Below, one piece after another: positions 24,601-34,300 of a DNA stretch of 64,000 bases. The stretch comes from Amyelois transitella (taxonomy: Eukaryota > Arthropoda > Insecta > Lepidoptera > Pyralidae). The notes below the pieces were generated by a model that had not been told where the DNA came from, did no database searches, and saw only the letters and a list, made by a program, of their open reading frames with translations. The first letter of the stretch is position 1, and each line of letters starts with the position of its first letter. The DNA lies in contig NC_083511.1 of NCBI RefSeq assembly GCF_032362555.1, forward strand, positions 10,540,001-10,604,000, read 5' to 3'. The translations under genes and the position numbers were made by a program.

Positions 24601-25383
24601 TGATGCAAACATCTTAGATATTATTATTCTAACTTGTGATTTGGACATCCAAAGGTGCCTTTTTCTTTGAGAAAATAAATTGATCAAATTATTTTTTTCT
24701 CATAATATATAGTAAAAATCTTTATTTAATAACATATCCAAAACAAATACTTTTAAACAGATTGGACTTTGCTAATAATCTCTATCAAATATAGGAAAAA
24801 TATCCTCAGACATTACCATGTCTTGGTGATGTTTGAGAGGCCACATGCCAGCAGAATAAAAGCTTAATATAAATAATTGAATGAGACTTACCTCTTCAAT
24901 ATCCTTATGGAACTTGATAGGTCTCATCAAATAAAACTGCACAGCAAAGTACACAAAATTTATCACAACAAACACACTGTTCCACAACACAGCATCCAAA
25001 TAGCATTCTATACTCCATGCCCAGAGTCCCAGAAACGCGCACCCAAGGACCAGAGCCACACGCAGCCATATCAAGCCACTAGACGTGTGGGGCGCCAGGA
25101 ACGATAGAAGAAAAAAAATATTCGCCACTTGGAAAAATACGTGGTTGATCGGCCGCCACTTTGGACAATGGTTCAGGTACAAATCCCACATCGTCGGCCG
25201 CTCCTGCACTGTCATATTGACGAAATCCGAAGCTTGTGAGCTCGTAAGCTTCGTCGTCTCCTGAAGACCCATCTCGGTAGTCGAAGCCGCTTCTGTCACG
25301 TCATTGGCCGTGGTCGACAAGTCTGTAGTCACATTCTGCAGACCAGTTATCATACCGATGGCTAAGGCACCAAGAAACAACAT
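562..25383 (-). CDS. bves: Popeye domain-containing protein (POPDC/BVES family), 3 exons visible, C-terminus off the left edge
   Basis: Popeye proteins are plasma-membrane proteins with three membrane segments and a cytoplasmic Popeye domain that binds cAMP; in animals they act in muscle excitability and cell adhesion. Coding exons on the minus strand are 25383-24892, 12507-12350 and 664-562, with phases 0, 2 and 0, all bounded by GT/AG. Joined they give 251 residues. The extracellular N-terminus has N-glycosylation sequons (N17, N56); hydrophobic segments lie near residues 82-98, 104-125 and 131-153. The Popeye domain follows, with the VTKVDSLSLVLSGK stretch ending near residue 217 and the cAMP-pocket motif FLDSPEWFGV at 235-244. 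The last visible codon is the Q of the conserved FQVT motif, so at least one further exon lies beyond position 1. The family and exon joins are clear; the exact N-terminus is not (see findings). Both introns are about 12 kb and full of retroposons. Confidence 0.93.
773..955 (+). mobile_element. Family-A retroposon, 5' truncated
   Basis: Begins at GTGATAGGCTTACAAAC and runs to the (TATG)5 tail; the GCCGTGTGG head is missing, as expected for incomplete reverse transcription. Confidence 0.8.
1132..1387 (-). mobile_element. Family-A retroposon, full length
   Basis: Minus-strand copy from the ACATACAT tail to GGGAACCACACGGCA. It is followed by a scrap of LINE 3' end (about 1415-1490, GAAGTATGCAGAGATCAC) and then a tRNA-SINE. 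Confidence 0.85.
1553..1807 (-). mobile_element. tRNA-derived SINE, near full length
   Basis: The minus strand starts GGCCTCTGTGGCGCAGCGGT, carries the B box GGTTCGAATCC, and continues into a body with CAAGACCCAGG-type and GTTACGAGATAC-type sequences. It ends in TAAATA repeats. The tRNA-like head has no clean anticodon arm, so it is a SINE and not a tRNA gene. Confidence 0.85.
2203..2663 (-). mobile_element. Family-A retroposon, full length (2203-2462), plus a second head fragment (2600-2663)
   Basis: The long copy ends GTGCCGGGAACCACACGGCA. The same head recurs about 200 bases later as an isolated 64-base piece, suggesting a second truncated insertion or a partial duplication. Confidence 0.8.
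2696..2753. repeat. Perfect 20-bp inverted repeat with 18-base loop
   Basis: ATTCTGTAGGTATATCCTGT (2696-2715) and its exact reverse complement (2734-2753) flank CATGTAGTCAGCTACTTA. Transcribed from either strand this would form a stable hairpin. No flanking target duplication is obvious. Confidence 0.9.
3590..3596 (-). terminator. Pol III T-run terminator of tRNA-Asp
   Basis: Seven consecutive T on the minus strand begin four bases after the tRNA 3' end, followed by a second, longer T-run. This is the usual RNA polymerase III stop signal. Confidence 0.85.
3601..3671 (-). tRNA. tRNA-Asp (anticodon GTC)
   Basis: The minus strand reads TCTTCGGTAGTATAGTGG…CCCGCCTGTCACGCGGG…GGGGTTCGATTCCCC…CCGGAGA. 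The acceptor arms TCTTCGG and CCGGAGA pair fully (one G-T). The anticodon stem is CCCGC/GCGGG around CTGTCAC with GTC at the anticodon position. The D-arm and T-arm match eukaryotic tRNA-Asp closely, and a T-run lies just downstream. There is no CCA in the DNA, as expected. It lies inside intron 2 of the POPDC gene on the same strand. Unlike the SINE heads elsewhere in the window, it has no retroposon body attached. Confidence 0.95.
3672..6600. other. POPDC intron 2 stretch without a recognised gene
   Basis: About 2.9 kb of intron. It contains scattered repeat scraps, an unexplained 40-codon open stretch at about 5560-5690, and a 125-codon minus-strand ORF at 5999-6376 whose C-terminal end lies in repeat sequence. 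I recognise no protein. Confidence 0.5.
6617..7437 (+). mobile_element. Lepidopteran repeat (GCGACTTCGTCCGCG type) with a LINE 3' end inside
   Basis: Begins CTAGCTGTGCCCGCGACTTC and ends CTTTATAATATTAGTATAG, the usual borders of this repeat (family C). At about 6720-6840 it contains GAGGCCTTTGCCCAGTAGTG, typical of lepidopteran LINE 3' ends, so one element sits within the other. Confidence 0.7.
7717..7915 (+). mobile_element. Family-A retroposon, 5' truncated
   Basis: Starts at AAGGCGACTAAGGGATAGGC and ends in (TATG)3. Confidence 0.8.
8220..8385 (-). mobile_element. Family-B LINE 3'-end fragment, diverged
   Basis: Contains CCCCGCCTCTTTCTCGGAGG, ACTTGCCACGATCC and GCTTCATCCACATG, the reverse of the family-B consensus ending CCGGGAAAGAGGCGTGATT. 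Confidence 0.6.
9285..9480 (+). mobile_element. Family-A retroposon, 5' truncated and diverged
   Basis: Retains AGGCGATGGGCTAGCAGCCT and CCCCGCAAGGGATATAGACG; the tail has decayed to ATGTATTTATTTATAT. Confidence 0.75.
9793..10036 (-). mobile_element. tRNA-derived SINE, near full length
   Basis: Same family as 1553-1807: A-box GGCGCAGCGGTAG, B box with one change (GGTTCAAATCC), and a TAAATA tail. It is followed directly by a LINE 3' tail at 10100-10245. Confidence 0.85.
10100..10245 (+). mobile_element. Non-LTR retrotransposon 3' tail
   Basis: GTTGGCTTGAAGAGATCCCA, GATAAGCCCGCCTTTGTACT and a terminal AACAATAAAGCATTTACTTA match the usual 3' end of a lepidopteran LINE. No coding part remains. 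Confidence 0.7.
10541..10762 (+). mobile_element. Family-A retroposon, near full length
   Basis: Head TGCTATGTGGTTCTCGGCAC with several changes; a short deletion removes the GGGATTCTTCTTTTAGGC segment. Confidence 0.75.
10763..12190. other. POPDC intron 2, no gene seen
   Basis: AT-rich intron. The only recognisable piece is a LINE family-B 3' fragment at about 11600-11710 (GAATGTGGATGAAGCGAAAG … GGTCTCTGCCTAACCC). Confidence 0.5.
12191..12300 (-). pseudogene. Decayed partial copy of POPDC exon 2
   Basis: Reading the minus strand just downstream of exon 2, the sequence again gives TACGCGCA…AAAGTGACCAA…CTGGTGTTATCTGGCAAG, parallel to the end of exon 2 (YAH-EKVTK-…-LVLSGK). The copy translates patchily as VTNQSWLFLVLSGK. 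It has lost two bases, so the frame breaks, and the donor is AAGAAAG rather than GTAAGT. Similarity fades toward its 5' end. It looks like a local duplicate of exon 2 that has degenerated; it is not expected to be spliced. Confidence 0.65.
12350..12507 (-). CDS. bves: POPDC exon 2: first half of Popeye domain
   Basis: Acceptor TTTGTCCTCAG then 158 nt. It encodes VYVALFKPLRVSRRQFRRVL, then CMRNIRHLKCHELYAHEKVT and KVDSLSLVLSG, ending in phase 2 at a GTAAGT donor. It joins in frame to exon 1 (…DIEE) and exon 3 (K-LVVSQNQRALH). This is the standard start of the Popeye domain, directly after the third membrane segment. Confidence 0.95.
12508..15800. other. POPDC intron 1, proximal part, no gene seen
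   Basis: Open frames of 60-95 codons occur at 12586-12861, 13390-13593 and 14717-14947, but none resembles a known family and all lack coding-like context. The 3' end of a family-C repeat lies at about 15243-15300 (TTCAGCTTTATAACATTAG). Confidence 0.5.
15805..16110 (+). mobile_element. Family-E repeat fragment (CTTCCTCCTGGCTTTATTCC type)
   Basis: Shares CTTCCTCCTGGCT, GGATCCATGGTTACACAT and TTGCCTGAATGTGCAGGTTT with pieces at about 42590-42790, 55405-55510 and 55960-56170. A dispersed element of unknown class. Confidence 0.6.
16250..16390. other. CpG-rich block with a canonical CRE (TGACGTCA)
   Basis: Inside POPDC intron 1 the sequence becomes GC-rich for about 140 bases and holds the full cAMP-response palindrome TGACGTCA at 16346-16353. 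There is no ORF. It follows a repeat fragment (GCCGGGCTTCGCAGCC), so it may simply be part of a mobile element; an enhancer is possible but unproven. Confidence 0.3.
16587..16830 (-). mobile_element. tRNA-derived SINE, near full length
   Basis: Third long copy of the GGCCTCTGTGGCGCAGCGGT family in POPDC intron 1, with an intact B box GGTTCGAATCC. Confidence 0.85.
17396..17613 (-). mobile_element. Family-C lepidopteran repeat, about 215 bp
   Basis: Contains GCAAAAACTACTGAACCGAT, TATCCCAGAGTTCCCGCGGG and GCGGACGAAGTCGCGGGCGG. The same element is found on the plus strand at 37221-37437 and inside a SINE at about 38100-38258. Confidence 0.8.
20565..20712 (-). mobile_element. Family-B LINE 3' end
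   Basis: ATAAAATCACGTCTTTTTCC, ACTTGCCACGATCACTGCAT and GTTTCGGGTACTCTTGACCT mark a reverse copy of the family-B 3' end, whose coding side reads like the C-terminus of a reverse transcriptase ORF. Confidence 0.7.
23887..23963. repeat. Fold-back element with CG-rich arms
   Basis: ATCGCGCGAAAAGCTATT… (23887-23912) pairs with …AATAGTTTTTCGCGCGAT (23941-23963) apart from one mismatch and a 3-base gap. The 28-base loop between the arms recurs at 58265-58292. Confidence 0.75.
24105..24128. repeat. (GT)n microsatellite
   Basis: Roughly 12 GT units in POPDC intron 1. Confidence 0.9.
24892..25383 (-). CDS. bves: POPDC exon 1: N-terminus and three membrane segments
   Basis: This exon encodes 164 residues from the ATG at 25383 to KFHKDIEE, followed by a GTAAGT donor. 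It contains the family-typical run LNHCPKWRPINHVFFQVAN, then LLSFLAPHTSSGLIWLRVAL and the third hydrophobic stretch. The same frame is open upstream of the ATG to a TGA at 25420-25422, adding hydrophobic residues LVCGGT. A longer overlapping frame with its own ATG at 25492 covers the same DNA. The start at 25383 is the first ATG in the POPDC frame, but the true start could lie at 25492 if there is a one-base error or indel. Confidence 0.9.
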
Positions 25384-26193
25384 AGTCCCGCCGCACACCA
25401 AAACGCGACCCGAGATTTGTCATCGAAATTTTAACGGCTATGGGCATTTGCGTGTTGTTGTAAAGCTCTTTTAGATCACTACTATTCTGCATCTATTATT
25501 CAAAAACATGAAGGTACATATTCACGTGAATTGATTTTATTTGAAAGAAACTATAATTGTTGAACAGAGAGAAGTTGCTAATAAATGCGAAAGCACTGTG
25601 AGACGACAAGTAACTGAAGGGGTTCCAACCGAAAGGAATTTAATTTAAATTAAAAACACTCTTTATAGTAGTTATAGTCTAAAATAAAACGTTAAGAAAG
25701 ACTAAAAGCAAACAATCGAAGCACACAAATGACAGCACCGACCGATGACAGAAATCATAGCCAACTATTTTTTGTTGAAAGATTTTTCGGTACAGTTGTT
25801 TATGAAGCAATCAAGCTGCAATAACCAGTATTTATTTTCAGTTGAATTTCTCGTAGTCCACTGTCTTACCTATATTTATTTTATTTACTTAGATAAAACA
25901 ACAAACATTCGGTTTTGCAAAAAATTAACATTCAAAAATAAAACTTGATATTACTTTGAAATTAGTAAATCTGATAGAAGGTAAACTAGTACCAACTACC
26001 AAGGTAATAGGTTGCTTTACAAATGCTCTTCGTCTGTCAGTTTTTGTCATTGACACTGACAGTGACAGATTGCCCAGCCCATCCAGATGATGTAGTGCAG
26101 ATGGTTATGGATGGCGGTTTAAAAACCTTTATTATTTTGTGGTTTATTTTAGTTTAACGAACATTTTATGATGTTTCAATAACATATGCCGCA
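25384..26193. other. Divergent promoter region between POPDC and Ashwin
   Basis: No repeat copy is recognised here, which is rare in this window. It contains the POPDC 5' region with an overlapping upstream frame (ATG at 25492) and several TGACAG/TGTCA motifs. Confidence 0.6.
26034..26070. promoter_or_regulatory. TGACA/TGTCA motif cluster upstream of Ashwin
   Basis: CTGTCAG, TTGTCATTGACA, CTGACAG and TGACAG lie within 40 bases, 125-160 bases before the Ashwin start codon and between the divergent Ashwin and POPDC genes. Two further TGACAG copies are at 25730 and 25746, on the POPDC side. Confidence 0.4.
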
Positions 26194-26971
26194 ATGGCTG
26201 TACCTTGTGAAATGTTATTACACCCAGAACTCCTTAGCAATGAGCAGTTAATACTCATTATTCAGGAGGTTAGTATTGATATTTTTGTTTTTATTTAACT
26301 TTGGTTTTATGTTAGTAATGTCCTGATTTTTTTTATTTCAGCGACATTTACGGATGCCCGATATGGAGAGACTACCAAGAGACGAATTATTAGAAATATT
26401 TCATCATTATTGTGTTCCATACGGTCAAAGAAAATACCGCGATTCAGGAAGAGGCAGAATACTAAATAAAACCCGTCAAACTAGTCCTGATCCTAAAACA
26501 AAATTGAATTCTCAAATTAATAGCCAAAGTAGGAAATTAATGCACCCATGGCCGTCTGAGAGATTAAAGCCACCCCCTGAGGTTATGTCTGGACATTGCA
26601 AGATGATAAAATTGGAGGCAAAATTTAGTTCGACGACTATCAACAATGACAGCAGTAAAAGGAAATCATCAATAGAATCTGTGAGTGAAATTGTGTATAA
26701 GTTTAAAAGTATTTTAATTTTATTAATGAAGAATGAATTTGAACCTAGACTAAGTGTGCTGCTCTTCTCCAGATGACCACAATTCAACAGTTATATCATT
26801 CACAACAACATTATTATTATTATAAACATAAAGTCCTAATCAAAGTATTCTAAATTTAGACAACATTCTTATCGGATATTTTTCATAATTTAATACTCTT
26901 AATTTCAGGCATTTCCAAGAAATGAGAGTCCACCCACCAAAAAAGTGAGAAATCCAATAACGTGGCCCTAA
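26194..26971 (+). CDS. ashwin: Ashwin (C2orf49 homologue), complete, 3 exons
   Basis: Ashwin is a small nuclear protein of animals, found with the tRNA-ligase (RTCB/DDX1) complex in vertebrates and named for a role in frog embryonic cell survival. Exons are 26194-26268, 26342-26680 and 26909-26971, all phase 0 with GT/AG borders, giving 158 residues. The N-terminus MAVPCEMLLHPELLS carries the family's LLHPELLS box. The middle holds ELLEIFHHYCVPYGQRKYRD and SERLKPPPE, and the end is KKVRNPITWP, the conserved C-terminal ITWP of the family. Vertebrate Ashwin is longer (about 230), so the serine-rich middle is shorter here. The ATG at 26194 is preferred over the one at 26186, whose frame closes quickly. 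It lies head to head with the POPDC gene, with about 0.8 kb between the start codons. Confidence 0.92.
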
Positions 26972-28345
26972 TTTATGATTTAGTTTTATTTGTTAGACAG
27001 GCCAAAATGGTATCCTTAAGAAATATCAAAAAATTACGCAAAAGTTGGGACAAAAAAACCAAACTTGGAACCTATTTGTTTGGTCTGGTAAAGTTATCAG
27101 TTATTTTTAAGTAGCCATAGATTCATAAAAATAATTAAATAGAAGAAATGACATAGATTTGATTAGATGTTTTTGCACAAATTAACTACCATGTACCATA
27201 GTATAATTTAGTTATACTTTATCATAGTTTAATGTTAACAATTATGGTGAAAAGTTCAATTTGTCATAAATATTAACATGGTGCATTATAATCTCCATAA
27301 TAAAAATAAACTGAAATGAGCCTCAGAAAGTGTCAAAACACCTTTTGCCTGGACATAAGAATAAGATCATATTTCCACTTTTGAAACTACTTTTGAGCTA
27401 AATGTAATATTTTATTACATTATACATACATTTAATCAAGTCTATAGTGGGGTAGATAGAACTGACAGTTTTGAAAAGACTTATAAGCCACATTCAGCTG
27501 TTTGGCTTAATGATAGAACTGAGATTCAAATAGTCACAGGTTGTAGCTCTAAAAGAGGAAATTCAATTTTGTAAGTCTATCTCTTAGACCCCTTCATGAG
27601 AAAGAGATGGAGTGGTCCTATTTTTTTTTATTGTTGCCGAGAACCACACTGTAATATTATATTTTATTGGTAATAATTTTTATGAATTTGAAACAGTATG
27701 ATTTTGTCACAATGAAACATGACAACACACAATGATATATATAAATATACAATTGAATCAGTGTAATACATGTATTTTTTTTGTAAATAATATTTTATAA
27801 GTTATTAGGTATTGTCTAAGATTTTTGTGATGTGTTAGTTTGTAAATATGTCCATAGAGCATGGTTACATTTTGCTGTCGATAATATTTGATTCACAGCA
27901 ATGACATTTTAGGTATATGTTACAAAACATGTGCATACTCAAAGTATGCTTTTTCTTCTAAATATGTATAGCATCTTGTACTGTAAATTATGTTAGTTTG
28001 TCTAAAATCATAGATGGACCTGGGGCGCTCCACAAGGATGTCACTGGGACAAACGTCGATAGACAGATGAATAATTTTATCAAATTATAATAATCCATAC
28101 AGCCTTCCCCTGAAAAGCAAAATTATCACTTTGTATTTTATTGCTCTGTGCCTTCCTCGAATTTACGTTGAAACTATTTTGGTTATTTAAAGTAGGTACT
28201 ATAAGTAAAACTTTTTAATATGACAAGGCTCAATGTATCTGTAGTTGAATCAACGATCAAAAAAAAACATTTTTGAATAAAGAACTGACAATTGTCGTTT
28301 TTGTTTACTTTCGTGTGTCACATCATTGTAAACAAATAAATAAAA
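26972..28345. other. Ashwin 3' region and PDE10A upstream region
   Basis: Probable Ashwin 3' UTR (AATAAA-like signals near 27298 and later), one diverged family-A retroposon on the minus strand (27420-27652), and the PDE10A promoter side from about 28200. No further gene seen. Confidence 0.55.
28285..28296. promoter_or_regulatory. TGACAATTGTC palindrome upstream of PDE10A
   Basis: The motif CTGACAATTGTC sits 50-60 bases before the PDE10A start codon. It is the same TGACA/TGTCA element seen near the other starts, here arranged as an inverted pair. Confidence 0.35.
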
Positions 28346-31300
28346 ATGCTAGAGCCGACGCCTAAAAACGTGAAATCTGTCAAAAGTAGACAGGACACAA
28401 TAAATCAGAGTAATGCCGACCAGAGATTTTCCCAGGGGATTTCCAAGGTTCATTCACATTTCCTCGTACCCTCGGAGAAGTTGGATCGTGTGACTAGAAG
28501 AGTGATAGCGCCGTATGCCCAGATTGAAAGGAAGGGTTTAAGGGTCTCAGAGGACGCTAAAGAAGGGAGATACTTGGATATAAATAGATTCAATGTGTTT
28601 CTAGAAGATACGGTCGACTTGGACTCGCTTTTCTATGAGACTGCTCTGGTTTTGAAGACTGTGACTAATAGCTCTGGTAAGGTTTTGTTTAGAGACTACT
28701 CTTTTCTGGTGGGAAACAATAGGTAGACCCTTTCTTTTTCTTCGTGAATGTCGTAGGAGAATCTTCGCTCGATTTTTTTTATCAAGCCTATACCGATTCT
28801 AATAACTTGATCGAGGCCATCATGGCAAGCTCGACGCCGTTTTTTTCAAGCGATTGCTGTTTCAATAGATAGCTTTAAGCGCGCGTCAAAAACGTCGTAG
28901 CGTGTGCCATGCTAGCCCCGCTAATCCATACATACATACCATCACGCCTGTCTCCCATTCGGGTAGTCACGAGACTATGGATTTCCACTTGCTACAATCC
29001 TTACAGACTTCTCCCGCTTCCTCCACACTCTCATTTTTCCACCACACTCTTTACATGCATATTCGAAGGTAACGGATACTCCTAACATCTCATTTTTTAA
29101 GACATTCGAAATTTGGTCCATGAAAGTTCGACGAGGCCTACCCTATCCCACTTTTACAGTCAGCTCTGCCTTATAAATTGCTTTTGTTAGTCTGTCTTCA
29201 TCCCCTGGCCCTCATCCGGGCTTGCTTTATGAACTTTGCTGGTAACTGCAAGAGTAAACTTAAAACAACTGTCACATACCTGTGGCGACATCTCTACGCA
29301 ACTCACAAGATCCAATCACGCGAGGCTATCAGCCAATAACAGCGAAGAGTTATAATTGCACAAGCGATAATTTCACGGATTGGAGCGTATATACAACCTA
29401 GCATAGCTAGGCGTTACACCTAGCTTGTAAGTCTGATTTTTCTTTAGGTTCAAATTCAAATTCAAATTCAAAATTTTTATTCATTATTATAGGATACCTC
29501 CATATCGCTTAATAATTGTCGTATGGTTTAACAACTTGGTTGACGTCAAATAAACTACTCAAAAACTAAGTTTACTGCCGCTTCCAAGGCGTCAGTGCAG
29601 AAGAAGCGGTAACAAACTGCACTGCAGCATTTTCTTCAACAACGTCAACTTCACAATATTAAATTATACTTAGAATAGAACATAAACATAAATAGTTCAT
29701 ACAACGTATCTACTCCTTTGTAAGTTAAATATGTACGACAACGAAAGTTGAAGCCTAAGTTAATAGAATGCATACATACATACATACATATGGTCACGTC
29801 TATATCCCTTGTGGGGTAGACAGAGCCAACAGTCTTGAAAAGACTGATCGGCCACGTTCAGCTATTTGGCTTAATGATAGAATTGAGATCCAAATAGTGA
29901 CAGGTTGCTAGCCCATCGCCTAAAAAAAGAATCCCATGTTTGTAAGCCTATCCCTTAGTCGCGTTTTACGACATCCATGGAAAAGAGATGGAGTAGTCCT
30001 ATTCTTTTTTGTATTGGTTCCGGGAACCACACGGCGCGTTAATAGAATGTTTAAAAAAAATACATGTACTTACCATAGTAAGGAATGAAAACTCTAATAT
30101 TATTCACAGGTGTATTCGTATATACAGTGGATCTGATAAAAAATGAGATTGTTATGATGCCTCACAACACGAAAGTACCAGATCGGCACCAAGTCAATAT
30201 ACCCATTGGTCAGTTACATTTTATTTAGAGAACACAATGAAGATAAAAAGTACATACATATAATCACGCCTATATCCCTTGCGGGGTAGACAGAGCCAAC
30301 AGTCTTAAAAAGTATGATAGGCCACGTTCAGCTGTTTGGCTAAATGAAAGTATTGAGATTCAAATAGTGACAGGTTGCTAACCTGTCGCCTAAAAGAAGA
30401 ATCCCAAGTTTATAAGCCTATCCCTTAGTCGCCTTCTACGACATCCATGAGGAAGAGATGGAGTGGCCCTATTCTTTTTTCTAATGGTGCCGGGAACCAC
30501 ACGGCACGGCACGGCACACGAAGATAAAAAGTATCTAGTAACAAGAAAAGACCTCCTTGGCATGGTGGTTTGTTTACAAGCTAACCACTAATACTTCGGA
30601 TAACGCCATAGGAATCGAACTCGAACCCCCGACAAGTCCTATGCACAGATCCTATGCCATCACATGGGTGCTCCAAAGTGGCGAGGGGCTGTGCAAGTCT
30701 AGACTCTGGCCATTCGAATTTCACTTATACTCGTACAGTAGGTACATATCAGGTTTTAATACTTACGTGGTAGACATATAATCATGCATTTCGTATAGCA
30801 AGTTTAGGTTACCTCGTCAAGTCGTTCCTTCACGAGTGAGGATCGTGTCTCCGACGGAAGAGCTGCAGTAGGCTTTTCCATCTACTGCGGTCTTCTGCAT
30901 GATGGAGAGCTTGAGACATCGGCATTTGGAGTTCCTTGGCTATCTGATCGGGACACCGTTTTGGACCCCTTCCCCGTGACCTTTTGCCATCCACCTTCCC
31001 ACATTTTTCGGTTTAAGTGGATATTTTTTCCAGAGGAAGGTAAGGTGGCCGCAGCTCATGCCGCCGCCACCAAGGAATTTCTATTGATACCTGACGTGCA
31101 AAGAGACCGCCGCTTCGCTGAAGGGCTACGCTGGCTAGATGCTAAAACAGCATTGTGTCTCCCCGTAGTAAAACCTGATGGAGAATGCTATGCCGTGCTA
31201 GAACTTTACAGGACGTATGCTGAGCCTTATAACGAGGTGAGAAGAATTTCATCATTTATGTCAAGAATTAAAGTCATAGTCATCTTGTGTAACTTTTACT

Positions 31301-34300
31301 TCTGATCTACTTACATACCTACATACATCATAATCACGTCTATATCCCTTGCGGGGGTAGATAGAGCCAACGGTTCTGAAAAGACTGATAGGCCAAGTTC
31401 AGTTACATATATAGTTACATTAAATCGCGCCTCTTTCCTGGAGAGGTAGGTTGATTGGGTCTGATGATCAACTTTGTTGATCCATTATTTATTTATTTAC
31501 GCCAATTATATAACGGTTCCAGAAACCTATGGTCTATATCTATGGGTATAGGGTTCCCTTGCAAAGTTTGTGGAAATCAGTTGGGAGCCGATTCGTGTAA
31601 AACCTAACTAACCCAATCCAGGGCCATGATCAAAGGCGAACCCCAGAACCCTCCCCAGGTCCCCGGAACCAAAGTCATGAGGAAGAAAATGATGAAGCGT
31701 TCTATTTCAAGGAAGTGCTATACACGGTGATCAGCGTGGCCTGCTGGGCCGGTGCCGCAGTCCATCAGGCCCAGGCCAGGGTGACTCTGCAGAAGACGTC
31801 ACATCTCAACTCGGAACTGAGAACGTTGCTGCAAAACTACTTTTGCGATTTGGCGTCTATTGACACTATGCTCACTGATATGCTGGTACGTGGAATTCTT
31901 TTTAATCCTTCCTCGTGCTTAAAAAGATCTAATTGCGATTTCGTACGCGAAAAGCCACGTTGTCCCGTGTCAGCAGTGATATGGGAAAACCTCATTAAGT
32001 TGATCCCAGCTGGGAGTATGCAGAAGGTCGCCTGTTTTAGCTCTCTCCTCAAGGTGCATTAACTGTCAGTCATAATATTGACTGATTGAAGATGCCGTGT
32101 GGTCCCCGGCACCAGTACAAAAAAGAATAGGACCACTCCATCTCTTTCCCATGGATGTCGTAAAAGGCGACTAAGGAATAGGCTTATAAACTTGAGATTC
32201 TTTTTTAGGCGATGGGCTAGCAACCTCTCACTATTTGAATCTTAATTCTATCATTAAGCCAAATAGCTGAACGTGGCCATTCAGTCTTTTCAAGACCGTT
32301 GACTCTGTCTACCCCGCAAGGGATATAGACGTGACCATATGTATGTATGTATGTTGATTGAAGATTAATTAGTCAGAAGTAAAAACTTTGTAAAAATTTG
32401 GCTCTAAACACGAACTTGTGATGACCATCTTCCCTCGCAACTCGTTAGGAAAGACTTGACACTTCGATAGATTACTACGGGACATTTTCCAGGCTGTTGT
32501 TAAATCCTTTATGGGTGCAATGCGGAGTAGCTTCTTCATCATCGACAAGGAGCAGCTTGGTGAACACATGATAGCTGACATGTGGGACGATGGGTGGGCG
32601 TCGGAGAAGACTTTCATGCCGAGGAAGAAAGTTAAGATCAAGTACGTACAAAATAGAAAAATAATTTGTACGAACACATATTCAAGGTTTTCCACAGAAA
32701 TCTCTTTTTAAATCTGGACATTCATTTCAGTTTCATAACCATGGTTACCGTGTAGGTTTATCTGCTTACTTACTGCTTTATATCATCATCCAACCTTACG
32801 CTTATTTCGGCTGTACTCTCCCTGGAGACACGCTGATAACCACGAGGGTGGAAAGGTCAAATAAACGATTGGCTACTGATCTTCTACTATATAGGTGTGG
32901 TTTACAAGACCCAATTATAAATTATACAATTATTTCCAGCTTAAGTCTAGAAAACACTCCAGCGGGTCTAGCCGCACGCACCGGCGAGTTTCTGAACGTC
33001 AGAGATGCATACAAGGATCCTAGATTTTCTAAGGAGATCGATCCTACCACCGGCACTGTGGTCAGATCTTGTCTTGCGGCGCCTATTGTCGATAAACATG
33101 GGGTTATTGGTAAGTTTTATTAGTACATCCCACTTCTTATGGTTATGTTGACCTGATGAATTTATAGATACTTATATGAATTTGATGCCACTCTTACCCA
33201 TCATTGTCTTAGTCACTTGAATTTGATTACAAGACATAGGCCGAACAAATTTCTGCCTTGACCAGTCGGAAGTCGCTGCATCTAAATTCCCGATATCTTC
33301 CTGGGTTTGGCTTTGTTTACAATGCCAGGCGGGTTGGTATACAATACAATACAATGCAGTTTCTTATTATTAGTACTTCAGTTACCCCTTTTTGTTCTTT
33401 TGTTTATGCCACTCACATACACATTAACCCATTCTATCCATACCTTCTTTCTCTATCGATGAGCAGTTTATTTTCGATACCCTTTAGGTGTGGTTCAACT
33501 GACGAACAAAACTGACGCGTCTCCATTCAACAATGAAGACGAAGAGATATTCAAGGTGTTCGTCAACTACTGCTCACTCATAGTACACTTCTACAATATG
33601 CAACAGAAGAAGATATTCCATGTAAGTAGCGGATATTTGCAGGAGATTTCAAAAGGAATGGTACTGTTTGGTATTGTGTGGATTTTGAACTTATTTTCAA
33701 ATCTCGATAGGAGAGGATCTATGCAGGTCAAATAGGTACCTATGTAATCGTCTTGTTCTTCAAACAAACGGGTGCTCGCTACACTACCTACGTTAATAAA
33801 TATGGATAGGTATGAAATTTCATCAAAACTATTGAAACAAAACGGTCTGTCATCTTTCCCCTTTTTCAGACTTTTGTAAAATGTTCAATTCATATTTTCT
33901 GGGCCCCTTAAATATCAATTATTCTAATCGTGACAGGAGAATCAGAACAGGACGTATTCGGAACTGGTGAGCTTACATCTGAAGCCGTGCCGTCATGACC
34001 TTGATGAGCTGATGGAAACCAACGGAATTGTACTTCCGCCAGCCAATTTTGGCAGGTAGGTACTTTGTTGATGGTTTTGCAAAGACTTACTGATAAAATA
34101 CAATCTCTATATTCTGGAATCGCTAAATCGATTAGAAACTTAAAAAGACAAAGATCGGTCATTGTCAAACAATCGACTAACGATTACATTCTAAATTTAT
34201 ACATTTTTAAATTTTGATTACATTTTCAGTAGATATGTGTTTTGTTCTTTACCTTCCTCTACAGGATAGGTTCTATAGGATGATACAGAGAATATTTTCA

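Larger units (their letters stand above)
16835..24770. other. POPDC intron 1, distal part: repeats only
   Basis: About 8 kb with no recognised gene. It holds a family-C copy in reverse (17396-17613), a family-B LINE end (20570-20710), a fold-back element (23887-23963), a (GT)n microsatellite (about 24105-24128) and a reverse family-C scrap (24255-24418). The rest is AT-rich intron. Confidence 0.55.
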
